The notes: a model not told the origin generated them from the letters alone. Positions 17,226 through 25,995 are shown, counted from the stretch's first letter. The stretch: DNA of 64,000 nt from Heterorhizobium halophytocola (GCF_017873095.1 NZ_JAGGJU010000014.1:62001-126000); one strand, 5' to 3'. Numbers and translations are program-made.

Positions 17226-18245
17226 TCAGCCCTCGGCGAATTGCTTGAGCCTCGCATATGTCTCGCCCTTGAGCGGGATGCCGTCTTTCTCGGCCACGGC
17301 GCGGATCGCATGGCGCCGGTCGCCCGGCAGGCGATCCTGTCCCGCTTCCAACACCATGTCGCAGAGCTGCGAGACGCGCGCCTCGAAGGAAGCGTTGCCG
17401 CCGCGCTCCGGGTCGATGATGATGAACAGTTGCCCGGTAAACGGCGTCTGTGCCCCCTCATGCGCGCTCCAGTCGAACTCCCAGGAGAAGTGCCCGCCTG
17501 TCAGCGCGGCTGCCAGGATTTCCACCATCAAGGCGATCGAGCTGCCCTTGTGGCCACCGAATGGAAGAAGCGCGCCGCCGTCGAGAACCGCTTTCGGATC
17601 GGTCGTCGGCTGGCCGTCGCGATCAACGCCCTGACCGGGCTTCAGGGCATGGCCCTCGCGGGCTGCGATCTGCACGTCACCATGGGCAATGGCGCTCGAC
17701 GCCTGATCGAAGACGAAGGGCGGACGGCCCTTTCGTGGCGTTGCAAAGGCTACCGGGTTGGTGCCGAACAGCGCCTTCTTGCCGCCCTGCGGCACGACGC
17801 AGGCCATGCTGTTGACGAAACTCAGCGCGACGAGTCCCTGTTCGGCAAAAGGCTCGACATCCGGCCACAGGGCGCTGAAATGATGCGAGCGACGGATGGC
17901 AAGAACGGCGATGCCGTTTTGCTTCACCTTGTCCAGGACCAGAGGGCGGGCTGCTTCCAGCGCCGGCTGGGCAAATCCACCCTTTGCATCGACGCGGACG
18001 AAGGAGGGGGCGCAATCCTCGACCAGTGGCAGGGCTTGTCCATCGACCCAACCGCTGTTCAGGGTCGAGACGTAGCCCGGCATGCGAAAGATGCCATGGC
18101 TGAAGGAGCCGTCGCGCTCGCAGGCCGCGCAATTGGCGGCCAGGACCCTGGCCGCATCTCCCGACACGCCGTGGCGCAGAAAGATCGCTTCCAGCAGTCC
18201 AACGAGCTCCGCATAGGTGAGCTTTACATCTGATTGCTCGGTCAT
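17226..18245 (-). CDS. Ldh/MDH2-family oxidoreductase (imine reductase-like)
   Basis: A 339-residue NAD(P)H-dependent oxidoreductase of the malate/L-sulfolactate/ureidoglycolate dehydrogenase family. The family also includes delta1-piperideine/pyrroline-2-carboxylate reductase (DpkA-type). Characteristic segments are RDGSFSHGIFRMPGY with the catalytic histidine, RSHHFSALWPDVE, NPVAFATPRKG and GGHKGSSIALMVEIL. The ATG at 18245 overlaps the M20 gene stop by four bases, and a longer frame to 18434 lies inside that gene and is rejected. Next to a proline-racemase-like enzyme, reduction of delta1-pyrroline-2-carboxylate to proline is the most attractive role, but this is inference from context. 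Confidence 0.9.
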   Translation of the reverse strand: MTEQSDVKLTYAELVGLLEAIFLRHGVSGDAARVLAANCAACERDGSFSHGIFRMPGYVSTLNSGWVDGQALPLVEDCAPSFVRVDAKGGFAQPALEAARPLVLDKVKQNGIAVLAIRRSHHFSALWPDVEPFAEQGLVALSFVNSMACVVPQGGKKALFGTNPVAFATPRKGRPPFVFDQASSAIAHGDVQIAAREGHALKPGQGVDRDGQPTTDPKAVLDGGALLPFGGHKGSSIALMVEILAAALTGGHFSWEFDWSAHEGAQTPFTGQLFIIIDPERGGNASFEARVSQLCDMVLEAGQDRLPGDRRHAIRAVAEKDGIPLKGETYARLKQFAEG

Positions 18246-19417
18246 GCGGACTGTCCGAGCTGCTGATCGACAAGCGACAGCCAGTAGCTGACGCCGTGCA
18301 CGATGGCATCGTCGTTGAAGTCGTAAGCCGGGTTGTGAAGGTCGGCACTGTCGCCATTGCCGATCCAGATCATTGCGCCCGGGCGCTTTTCCAGCATGTA
18401 GGAGAAGTCTTCCGACCCCATGGTCGGGGGGCAATCGGCATCGACCTGCCCGGCGCCGGCAACGCGGCTGGCGGCCGCGACCGCGACCCTGGTCTTGTCC
18501 GGATCGTTGACCGTGACCGGATAGCCCGGTCGCCAGTCGATCTCGGCTTCAGACTGGAACAGCCTGGCCGTTGTCGTGACGATGTCGCGGAACCGCTCTT
18601 CCACCGCCTTTCGGGTTTCCGGCAGCATGGTGCGGATCGTGCCGCCGACGCGGATCGCGGCCGGAATGACGTTGAGCGCCTTGTCACTGCCGCCCTCGAC
18701 GAAGGTGAGCGATACGACGACCGGGTCGAACGGGTTGGTGAAACGCGACGGGATCGTCTGCAGGGCCGTGATCATGTGCGCCATGACGATGACCGGGTCG
18801 TGGCTCATATGCGGCTGGGCGGCATGTCCGCCCTTGCCGTTGATGGTGACGATGAAGCGGTCGCCGCCGGCCATCATCGGGCCGCTGCGGATGGCAAACG
18901 AACCGATGGCAAGGCCGGGCTCGTTGTGCATGCCGTAGACTTCGTCGATGCCGAAGCGCTCCAGCACGCCTTCCTCGATCATCACCCGGCCGCCGCCACC
19001 GCCTTCTTCCGCCGGCTGGAACACGAGCACGACCTTGCCGGTGAAATCCCGGGTGTCGGCAAGGCGCTTTGCCGTCGCCAGAAGCATGGCCGTGTGCCCA
19101 TCATGGCCGCAGGCATGCATCATGCCGGGCACTTTCGAGGCATGTGCCAGATTGGTCTGTTCCGACATCGGGAGCGCATCCATGTCGCAGCGGAGCGCGA
19201 TCGTCTTGCCTGCTCCCTTCGAACCGTTGATGACGGCCACAACGCCCGAAGTCGCGATGCCCTCCACCAGTTCGTCGACACCGAATTCCTTCAGCTTTTC
19301 CGCCACCAGTGCGGCCGTCTTCGGCAGGTCGAACAGCAATTCCGGAAACTGGTGAATGGTGCGGCGCCAGGATTTCGCATCTTCGGCAAGCGCTGTGAGG
19401 ACAGGATCGAACGGCAT
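18242..19417 (-). CDS. M20 family amidohydrolase (hippurate hydrolase/N-acyl amino acid hydrolase-like)
   Basis: A 391-residue di-metal hydrolase that removes an acyl group from an N-acyl amino acid. Motifs: RRTIHQFPEL near residue 18, MHACGHDGHTAMLL near 99-112 with the Cys/His metal ligands, FQPAEEGGGG with the catalytic and metal glutamates, and MHNEPG. The dimerisation domain is in the middle (about 180-295). It is the first gene of a three-gene operon with Ldh and a proline-racemase homologue, overlapping the Ldh start by four bases. It may release a free (hydroxy)imino acid from an acylated form. There is no signal peptide. Confidence 0.93.
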   Translation of the reverse strand: MPFDPVLTALAEDAKSWRRTIHQFPELLFDLPKTAALVAEKLKEFGVDELVEGIATSGVVAVINGSKGAGKTIALRCDMDALPMSEQTNLAHASKVPGMMHACGHDGHTAMLLATAKRLADTRDFTGKVVLVFQPAEEGGGGGRVMIEEGVLERFGIDEVYGMHNEPGLAIGSFAIRSGPMMAGGDRFIVTINGKGGHAAQPHMSHDPVIVMAHMITALQTIPSRFTNPFDPVVVSLTFVEGGSDKALNVIPAAIRVGGTIRTMLPETRKAVEERFRDIVTTTARLFQSEAEIDWRPGYPVTVNDPDKTRVAVAAASRVAGAGQVDADCPPTMGSEDFSYMLEKRPGAMIWIGNGDSADLHNPAYDFNDDAIVHGVSYWLSLVDQQLGQSA

Positions 19418-19591
19418 GGAGAACTCCAGAAAAGCGTGGCATCACGGTCGGATGGGATCTTGATGCGTGGCAGCATAAGCAGTTCCGCCGTACGGGCAAG
19501 CATCCCCGCACCGCATTGCAGGTGCAAGGTCCCTTTGGGGCCGGGCGCATGGCGTGCCGCACCTGCACGATATCCGGTGTGGGGAGAAGCA

Positions 19592-19625
19592 GTGCCGCCT
19601 CCTTTACGAGGTAAGGAGACGGCAC
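19592..19625. terminator. Hairpin after the aldehyde oxidase operon
   Basis: The arms GTGCCG / CGGCAC extend inward through CTCCTTTAC / GTAAGGAG with one mismatch and one bulged base, around a GAG loop. It lies just past the paoC stop on the minus strand. There is no convincing run of T after it, so it may be a processing or stability hairpin rather than a classical terminator. Confidence 0.45.
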
Positions 19626-19630
19626 GGTGT

Positions 19631-21823
19631 TCAGGCCACTTCCGGCAGGCCTTCGATCAGCTTGTCCAGGGTGACGGGATAGTCGCGCACCCGAACGCCG
19701 GTTGCGTTGTAGATCGCGTTGGCCACGGCGGCTGCGACACCGCAAAGGCCGAGTTCGCCGATGCCCTTTGCCTTCATCGGCGAAGAAACCGGATCGACGT
19801 CATCGAGGAAGATGACCTCTTGGCGGGGGATGTCGGCATGCACGGGAACTTCATAGCCGGCTAAGTCATGGTTGACGAAGAAGCCCCGGTTCGTATCGAC
19901 GGCCAGTTCTTCCGTCAGCGCACCGCCGACACCCATGGTCATGGCACCGATGACTTGGCTGCGGGCCGTCTTCGGGTTCAGGATGCGCCCGGCCGAGCAG
20001 ACCGCCAGCATGCGCCGGATGCGGGTCTCACCGGTAAAGGCGTCGACGGCAACCTCGACGAAATGCGAACCGAAGGTCGATTGCTGGTAGGTCTCGTCCA
20101 GATCGCCCCACTCGATGGCGTCCTCTTCGCTGAGGCCCTCGCCGGCGGCTTCCCCGAGCGGGATGGAGCGGCTTCCGGAGCGGACCACGCCGTTTTCGAA
20201 GACGACGTCATCGGAGTTGAAGCCGACCTTGCGGATGACGGCCTCCCGCAGCTTCATGCAGGCGGCATAGACCCCCGAGGTCGAGCAGTTTGCACCAAAC
20301 TGGCCGCCGGAGCCGGCCGATACCGGGAAGCGGGAATCGCCAAGCCTGACGTCGACCTGGTCGAGGGGGACACCCAGCATCTCTGCCGCCGTCTGGGCGA
20401 TGATGGTATAGCTGCCAGTGCCGATATCCGTCATGTCGGTCTCGACGGTGACCACGCCCTTGCTGTCGAGCTTGACTCTCGCGCCGGATTTCAACAGCAG
20501 ATTGTTACGAAAGGCGGCTGCGACGCCCATGCCAATCAGGTGGCGCCCCTCGCGGCGGCTGGCCGGCGTTCGAGGACGGTCGTTCCAGCCAAACCGCTCG
20601 GCGCCCTTGCGCATGCATTCGACGAAGGGGCGCTGTGAAAACGGACGGTCGGGATTTTCCGGATCGACCTGGGTGTCGTTGAGGATCCTGAACTCGACAG
20701 GATCGATGCCGGCCTTTTCGGCGATCTCGTCGATGGCGATTTCGAGCGCCATCAATCCCGGCGCTTCACCGGGCGCCCGCATGGCATTGCCCTCCGGCAG
20801 ATCGAGATGCGCGAGCTTCATCATCGTCATCCGGTTCTCGCCGGCGTAAAGCAGCCGGGTCTGCTGGACAGCGGTCTCGAGCGAGCCGTCCTCCAGATTG
20901 CCGTTCCAGCTCTCATGGGCGATTGCGGTAATCTTGCCGCTCTTTTCGGTGCCGATGCGGATCCGCTGGATCGTCGCCGGCCGGTGGGTGCCGTTGTTGA
21001 AGATGACAGGCCGCGGCAGGGCCAGCTTGACCGGTCGTCCGGCCGCCCGCGCACCGATCGCCGCCAGGATGGCATCGGAGCGCACGAACAGCTTTCCGCC
21101 GAAACCGCCACCGATATAGGGCGAGACGACGCGCACGTTCTCCTTGTCCAGCCCGAGCGTCTTGGCGATGTCGCCGTGCGCCCAGGCGATCATCTGGTTG
21201 GAGGTCCAGACGGTCAGTTTATCGCCTTCCCATGCGGCAAGCGAAGCATGAGGCTCCATCATCGCATGTGACTGATCCGGCGTCGTGTAGGTAGCGTCGA
21301 GCGTTACTGCGGCTTGCGCGAACGCGCCGTCGAAATCGCCGACCGCCGTGCCCTCATCCTCATCCGAAACCTTTGCTGCACCCTTCTCGCTGGCAAGGTC
21401 GAACTTGCCCTGGTCCTGGTTGTAGTCGATCCGTACCAGGCCAGCGGCGTGGCGGGCCTGTTCAAATGTGTCGGCAACGACAACGGCGACCGCCTGGTGG
21501 TAATGCTCGATCTTCGGTCCACCCAGCAGTTTGGCTGTGTTGAAATCACCGACCTCGATCGTGCCGGCATTTTCCGCCGTGACGATCGCGAGAACACCGG
21601 GTGCCGCCTTGGCCGTTTCGAGATGGTAGGCGGTGATCGTACCCTTGGCGATCGGTGCCGCGACGATGTAGCCATAGGCCTGGTTGCCCACCACGTCGTG
21701 CTGCTCGAAGGCATAGGGTGCAAGACCGCTCGTCTTCAGCGCGCCGTCGATGCGGTTCACGGGCTTGCCGACGATCGACATCTTGTCGATGGGATTGGAG
21801 CTTGCGGGTTTTTCGAACTTCAT
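19631..21823 (-). CDS. paoC: Aldehyde oxidase/xanthine dehydrogenase family molybdenum subunit (PaoC-like)
   Basis: A 730-residue catalytic subunit that binds the molybdenum cytosine dinucleotide cofactor and oxidises aldehydes to acids. N-terminal residues 10-125 are the hammerhead domain (KPVNRIDGALKTSG). The cofactor domain follows with GGGFGGK and RAPGEAPG. The catalytic glutamate is Glu690 in KGIGELG near the end. Size and these motifs match E. coli PaoC/YagR and related rhizobial proteins. It is the last gene of a three-gene operon, three bases after the FAD subunit. No maturation chaperone (XdhC/PaoD) lies next to it, so cofactor insertion must rely on one elsewhere. Confidence 0.92.
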   Translation of the reverse strand: MKFEKPASSNPIDKMSIVGKPVNRIDGALKTSGLAPYAFEQHDVVGNQAYGYIVAAPIAKGTITAYHLETAKAAPGVLAIVTAENAGTIEVGDFNTAKLLGGPKIEHYHQAVAVVVADTFEQARHAAGLVRIDYNQDQGKFDLASEKGAAKVSDEDEGTAVGDFDGAFAQAAVTLDATYTTPDQSHAMMEPHASLAAWEGDKLTVWTSNQMIAWAHGDIAKTLGLDKENVRVVSPYIGGGFGGKLFVRSDAILAAIGARAAGRPVKLALPRPVIFNNGTHRPATIQRIRIGTEKSGKITAIAHESWNGNLEDGSLETAVQQTRLLYAGENRMTMMKLAHLDLPEGNAMRAPGEAPGLMALEIAIDEIAEKAGIDPVEFRILNDTQVDPENPDRPFSQRPFVECMRKGAERFGWNDRPRTPASRREGRHLIGMGVAAAFRNNLLLKSGARVKLDSKGVVTVETDMTDIGTGSYTIIAQTAAEMLGVPLDQVDVRLGDSRFPVSAGSGGQFGANCSTSGVYAACMKLREAVIRKVGFNSDDVVFENGVVRSGSRSIPLGEAAGEGLSEEDAIEWGDLDETYQQSTFGSHFVEVAVDAFTGETRIRRMLAVCSAGRILNPKTARSQVIGAMTMGVGGALTEELAVDTNRGFFVNHDLAGYEVPVHADIPRQEVIFLDDVDPVSSPMKAKGIGELGLCGVAAAVANAIYNATGVRVRDYPVTLDKLIEGLPEVA

Positions 21824-21826
21824 CTC

Positions 21827-22777
21827 TCAGCCTCGCGCTTCTGAAAGGACCGCGGCGAGCGTGCGCTCGACCAGCGTGACCTTGTAGGCGTTCTGTTCCG
21901 TGGGGCGTGCGCCCTTCAGCAGGATCGCGGTTGTTGCTTTTGCGCCGTGCGCCAGTTCGGATTCGGCCTCCTCCACGCGCCAGGGTTTATGGGCGATGCC
22001 GCCGACGGCCACACGGCCACTGCCATCCGGCTGCACGATTGCGCCGACGGAAATCAGCGCGAAGGCATAGGAGGCCCGGTCGCGGACCTTGCGATAGATC
22101 TGCTTGCCGCCGACCGGGGCCGGCAGGGTGACGGCCGTGATCAGTTCACCCGGCCGCAAGACGGTCTCCACATGCGGCGTGTCGCCGGGCAGACAGTGGA
22201 AGTCTGCCATCGGAATGCGGCGGGTCGAACCATCTGCGCTGACGGTTTCGACGATCGCATCCAGTGCCCGCATGGCGATCGCCATGTCGCTGGGATGCGT
22301 GGCGATGCAGGCATCACTGACGCCGATGACCGCATGCTGACGGGAGAAGCCCGCCAGTGCGGCACAGCCGCTGCCGGGATTGCGCTTGTTGCAGGGCTGG
22401 TTGGTATCGTAGAAATAGGGACAGCGGGTTCTCTGGAGCAGATTGCCAGCCGTCGTTGCCTTGTTGCGAAGCTGGCCGGAGGCTCCTGCCAGCAGGGCGC
22501 GCGACAGAAGGCCGTAGTCGCGGCGCACCCGCTCGTCGGCCGCCAGATCGGTATTGCGCACCAGCGCCCCGATCCGGAGGCCGCCGTCTTGCGTCGGCTC
22601 GATGGTATCGAGCCGCAGGCCGTTGACGTCGATCAGATGCGTGGGCGCCTCGATCTCCAGCTTCATCAGGTCCAGCAGATTGGTGCCGCCGGCGATGAAT
22701 TTTGCGTCGGCATTGCCGGCTGCCGCTTTGGCTGCCGCTTCGACGGATGCGGCCTTTTCGTAGGTGAAAGCCCTCAT
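21827..22777 (-). CDS. paoB: Aldehyde oxidase FAD/[4Fe-4S] subunit (PaoB-like)
   Basis: The 316-residue FAD-binding subunit that passes electrons between the iron-sulfur and molybdenum subunits. It has the FAD-binding FIAGGTNLLDLMK near residue 26 and RTRCPYFYDTNQPCNKRN with GSGC. These four cysteines are the extra [4Fe-4S] cluster ligands typical of PaoB and absent from ordinary xanthine dehydrogenase flavin subunits. The start at 22777 overlaps the stop of the 2Fe-2S subunit by four bases; a longer frame to 22990 lies within that gene. It is cytoplasmic by sequence. Confidence 0.92.
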   Translation of the reverse strand: MRAFTYEKAASVEAAAKAAAGNADAKFIAGGTNLLDLMKLEIEAPTHLIDVNGLRLDTIEPTQDGGLRIGALVRNTDLAADERVRRDYGLLSRALLAGASGQLRNKATTAGNLLQRTRCPYFYDTNQPCNKRNPGSGCAALAGFSRQHAVIGVSDACIATHPSDMAIAMRALDAIVETVSADGSTRRIPMADFHCLPGDTPHVETVLRPGELITAVTLPAPVGGKQIYRKVRDRASYAFALISVGAIVQPDGSGRVAVGGIAHKPWRVEEAESELAHGAKATTAILLKGARPTEQNAYKVTLVERTLAAVLSEARG

Positions 22778-23364
22778 GCGTCTTCTCCCGCTACTTCGTT
22801 GATGGCGTCGAGGATGTTGGCATAGGCGCCGCAGCGACAGATATTGCCGCTCATCCGTTCTCGGATCTCGTCGTCGCTGATCTGCATCCTGGCCAGCAGG
22901 TCGCCTGTGACATGACTGGGGATGCCGGCCTTGATCTCCTCGAGGACGGCGACGGCGGAACAGATCTGGCCTGGCGTGCAGTAGCCGCACTGATAGCCGT
23001 CGTGCTTGATGAAGGCCTGCTGCATCGGGCTCAGCTCGTCCGGTGTGCCCAACCCTTCGATCGTGGTGATCTCGTCGCCGTCATGCATCACGGCAAGCGA
23101 CAGACAGGAATTGATCCGCCGGCCGTTGACCATCACCGTGCAGGCGCCGCACTGCCCGTGATCGCAGCCCTTTTTCGTGCCGGTCAGTTTCAGATGTTCG
23201 CGCAGGGCGTCGAGCAATGAGGTGCGCGTGTCCAGATCGAGGTCCTGCTGTTTGCCGTTGACCTTGAAGGAGACCGGAGCGGTGTGGACCCGCCCGTCTG
23301 TTTGTCCTTCGCCCGCCAAGGGCGTTCGCGAGTGTTCCTGTTCGACCTTGCCAAGGTTGTCCAT
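22774..23364 (-). CDS. paoA: Aldehyde oxidase [2Fe-2S] subunit (PaoA-like) without Tat leader
   Basis: A 196-residue subunit with two [2Fe-2S] clusters. The plant-ferredoxin-type cluster is in CDHGQCGACTVMVNG, the second in QCGYCTPGQICS and GNICRCGAYANI. The body closely resembles E. coli PaoA, but the N-terminus (MDNLGKVEQEHSRTPLAG) has no twin-arginine motif or hydrophobic segment. The E. coli protein is Tat-exported, so this complex is probably cytoplasmic. The start at 23364 follows a GGAG site six bases away. It heads the paoABC operon, with possible operator half-sites about 110 bases upstream. Confidence 0.92.
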   Translation of the reverse strand: MDNLGKVEQEHSRTPLAGEGQTDGRVHTAPVSFKVNGKQQDLDLDTRTSLLDALREHLKLTGTKKGCDHGQCGACTVMVNGRRINSCLSLAVMHDGDEITTIEGLGTPDELSPMQQAFIKHDGYQCGYCTPGQICSAVAVLEEIKAGIPSHVTGDLLARMQISDDEIRERMSGNICRCGAYANILDAINEVAGEDA

Positions 23365-23470
23365 TTCGAGCTCCGTCCGTCGGATTGTCTTTGAGTTTTC
23401 AAGCTGCAGACCACAGAGGGCACGCGCTTATTGAAGTGTGTGATGATGCGTAACGTCCGGCAGCGCCGCT

Positions 23471-23492
23471 CGGTTCAACCGGTCGTTCGGTT
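23471..23492. promoter_or_regulatory. Repeated CGGTT/AACCG half-sites upstream of paoA
   Basis: Three half-sites are arranged CGGTT-C-AACCG-gtcgtt-CGGTT. They form two overlapping inverted repeats, 23471-23481 and 23477-23492. Such arms are common in TetR-type operators. No TetR gene is in the window, so any cognate regulator would be unlinked. Confidence 0.35.
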
Positions 23493-23575
23493 TTGCTTGG
23501 ACCGCATTGATACTGACCTAGGGCGAGGTGGCAACGCGGGAAGCGCAACCACTGTCGGAAAATTGTCCGTCGCCG

Positions 23576-24418
23576 TCAGCCAAGCTCGAGGGTGGTGACG
23601 CCATAGACGCCGGAAAGGTCGGTATCCGGTGCCTCACCGCGATACATGCGGGCGGTTGTGAAGCCGGGTGCAAAGCCGAGCGCGTCCAGTTCCCGGGTCA
23701 GGCTTTCCTGATGGCGCGGTACGTCGATATGCATGACTTCGCCGGGGTGCACGGAAAGTGCCGCCTGCAGAAGCCCTGAGGCGACCTCTTCGCTGGCGGC
23801 AAACAACGGTCCGATCTTGTAACCGTCGCGACAGCGGCGAATGACGATGTAGCCGTCGATGCCGCTGCGGCTTTCGGCGAGATAGGCGATGCGGTGCTCG
23901 CCGATCCAGGTCTGCAGAAAGGCTGAGCGGTGTGCCGGAAAATAAAGGCGATCCAGTGCCTCTATGGCCGGCAGATCGTCTGTGGTCGGATGGCGGACCG
24001 ACTGGACCAGCTCATGATCCGGCCCGGTGGACAGTCCCGACCAGCGAACCGTCTCATAAAGTGTCTCGAAACCCATTGTCTGGTAGTTGGCCTGCTGAGG
24101 GGCGACGCCGTCGAGGCCGATCACTCGGTCGCCGAGCCGCTCCATGCCGGCATCCCAGACACGACGTCCGTGGCCCTTGCCGCGCATGTCGGTCCGACAG
24201 ATATAGAGCCCGATGAAGCCGTAGTGATCGTCATAGGCGATGGCTGCAATGCCGGCGACCAGCCGGCCATCGACGAAACAGCCAAGAAATCCTCGCGGAT
24301 CGGCTGCCTGAAATGCGGCCGGATCCTCGTATCCCGGATTCCAGCCTTCTTCGACGGCCCAGCCGACCAGCGTCTCGATCTCTGCCAGATCGAGGACGCG
24401 AACCTCGTTTTGACCCAT
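23576..24418 (-). CDS. Tandem GNAT acetyltransferase (YitH-like)
   Basis: A 280-residue protein with an N-terminal GNAT domain: acetyl-CoA binding loop RGKGHGRRVW near residue 79, preceded by a beta strand GFIGLYICRTDMRG. A second GNAT-like C-terminal half starts about residue 142, the layout of the YitH/GNAT_C family. Specificities in this family are largely unknown. It is the last gene of the PotABCD-like operon, 11 bases after the racemase gene. Acetylation of an amine or amino acid taken up by the transporter is a reasonable idea but unproven. Confidence 0.85.
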   Translation of the reverse strand: MGQNEVRVLDLAEIETLVGWAVEEGWNPGYEDPAAFQAADPRGFLGCFVDGRLVAGIAAIAYDDHYGFIGLYICRTDMRGKGHGRRVWDAGMERLGDRVIGLDGVAPQQANYQTMGFETLYETVRWSGLSTGPDHELVQSVRHPTTDDLPAIEALDRLYFPAHRSAFLQTWIGEHRIAYLAESRSGIDGYIVIRRCRDGYKIGPLFAASEEVASGLLQAALSVHPGEVMHIDVPRHQESLTRELDALGFAPGFTTARMYRGEAPDTDLSGVYGVTTLELG

Positions 24419-24429
24419 GCCTGTTCCCC

Positions 24430-25167
24430 TCAGATTTGTGCCGGGGCAAACCCCTGAAGCTCTCCCATATAGGGCTTATTTACCGGAGTGGCATAGGCGC
24501 CGCGTTTTGCGGTTGAAAGTCCAAGGGTAACAAGGCCTTCGGCCTGCTTGACCGCAGCGGCAACGCCGTCGATCACCGGCACGCCGAATTCCGTCGACAG
24601 GGCATGGGAAAGATCGGCCATGCCGGCGCAACCGAGCACGATCGCCTCGGCGCGATCGTCGCGAAGGGCAGCCGCGATTTCGCCGCGCAGCCGATCGCGG
24701 GCATCGGAGTGCGGATCTTCCAGCGAGAGTACCGGGATGTCGGCAGCGCGCACCTTCACCCGGCCCACCATGCCGTAGCGATGCACAAGGTGCTCGATCG
24801 GCAGCCGGGAGCGCTCCATGGTCGTCACGATGGTGATGCGCTGCGCGATGAAGGAAACGGTCGCAAGGGCCGCTTCGCAGATGCCGAGCACCGGTATGGT
24901 GGCCAGTGCGCGCGCCGCATCGAGGCCGGTATCGTCGAAACAGGCGATTACCGCCGCCTCGGCTCCGCTACGCTCGGCCCTGGCGATCTCCAGCAACAGG
25001 CCGGGCAGGGCAAGCGCCTCGTCGTAATAGCCCTCGATCGACACGGGTCCCATGGAGGAGGTGACGGCGAGGATCTCGGTCCCGCTATTGGCCACGCGAC
25101 GTGCCGCATCGGCAATCGTCGCCGTCATCGATGCGGTGGTGTTGGGGTTGATGACGGCAATCTTCAT
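24430..25167 (-). CDS. Asp/Glu/hydantoin racemase family protein
   Basis: A 245-residue cofactor-independent racemase of the Asp/Glu/hydantoin family. The two catalytic cysteines are visible: Cys76 in AAVIACFDDTG and Cys179 in AIVLGCAGMADL. The N-terminus MKIAVINPNTTASMT is typical of hydantoin racemases, and GICEAAL is conserved. The ATG at 25167 is preferred over a TTG at 25179 that overlaps the permease stop. It follows the second permease by eight bases, so it probably racemises an imported compound or its product. Allantoin- or hydantoin-type substrates and maleate isomerase-like chemistry are alternatives; no hydantoinase is nearby. Confidence 0.88.
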   Translation of the reverse strand: MKIAVINPNTTASMTATIADAARRVANSGTEILAVTSSMGPVSIEGYYDEALALPGLLLEIARAERSGAEAAVIACFDDTGLDAARALATIPVLGICEAALATVSFIAQRITIVTTMERSRLPIEHLVHRYGMVGRVKVRAADIPVLSLEDPHSDARDRLRGEIAAALRDDRAEAIVLGCAGMADLSHALSTEFGVPVIDGVAAAVKQAEGLVTLGLSTAKRGAYATPVNKPYMGELQGFAPAQI

Positions 25168-25175
25168 GTCGTGTC

Positions 25176-25994
25176 TCAAGAGCTGATGCGGCGCCGGCTG
25201 ATCAGGATGATCGCCGCCAGAGTTCCGCCGATCACCAGGAAGGAGAACAGCGTGGTGACAGTGCCGAGTGCATAGAGTACCGGCGTCGTGACGTTGGTCG
25301 TCATGCCGTAGATCTCGAGCGGCAGGGTGTTGTAGGCGCCGGAGGTTAGGAGCGTGCGGGCGAATTCGTCATAGGACAGGGTGAAGCCGAACAGACCGAC
25401 GCCGATCAGCGACGGCAGGATGATCGGCAGCACGACGTGGAAGAAGCTTTGCCAGGACGAGGCGCCGAGATCCCGGGCGGCTTCCTCGTAGGACGGCGAG
25501 AAGCGGTTGAAGATGGCAAACATGATCAGCACGCCGAAGGGCAGCGTCCAGGTGAGATGCGCGCCGAAGGCGGAGGAATACCATGCGGGTTGCAAGCCGA
25601 GCTGGCTGAACAGCACGCCGATGCCGAGCGAAATGATGATCGAGGGCACGACGAGGCTGGCGACCGCCAGGTAGAACAGCGAGGTGGCGCCCCTGAACTT
25701 GCGGCGGAATGCGAGGCCGGCAAGCAGGGAAACGATTACCGTCGTCACCATCACCATCAGCCCGAGGGCGAAGGATCGCCGGAAGGAGCCGCCGAAATCG
25801 CCGACCGCCTGGCGTTCGAAGAGATTGGCGAACCAGTGCAGCGACACCCCGTTCAGCGGGAAGGTCAGGCCGCCGTTCTCGCCCTGGAAGGACAGGATGA
25901 CGATTGCCGACAGTGGGCCATAGAGGAACAGCACGAAGAGCACGAAGAAGGCTGCCAGTACGTAGAATTCGCGGGGGCGTTTTTCACGGTGCAT
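25176..25994 (-). CDS. ABC transporter permease (PotC-like)
   Basis: A 272-residue inner membrane permease of the spermidine/putrescine (CUT-like, PotC) class with about six helices. The coupling loop EEAARDLGASSWQSFFHVVL lies near residues 160-179. The ATG at 25994 follows an AGGAG site and sits one base after the stop of the PotB-like gene. Together with the PotB-like permease, the ATPase and the binding protein it makes a complete importer. Charged tails are short. The substrate may be a polyamine, an opine-like amino compound or an amino acid derivative. Confidence 0.93.
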   Translation of the reverse strand: MHREKRPREFYVLAAFFVLFVLFLYGPLSAIVILSFQGENGGLTFPLNGVSLHWFANLFERQAVGDFGGSFRRSFALGLMVMVTTVIVSLLAGLAFRRKFRGATSLFYLAVASLVVPSIIISLGIGVLFSQLGLQPAWYSSAFGAHLTWTLPFGVLIMFAIFNRFSPSYEEAARDLGASSWQSFFHVVLPIILPSLIGVGLFGFTLSYDEFARTLLTSGAYNTLPLEIYGMTTNVTTPVLYALGTVTTLFSFLVIGGTLAAIILISRRRISS

Positions 25995-25995
25995 G

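Noticed and set aside
16248..18233. A 661-codon plus-strand frame opposite the racemase-like and Ldh genes
   Set aside because: Composition is typical of a shadow frame and it overlaps two genes with strong family motifs.
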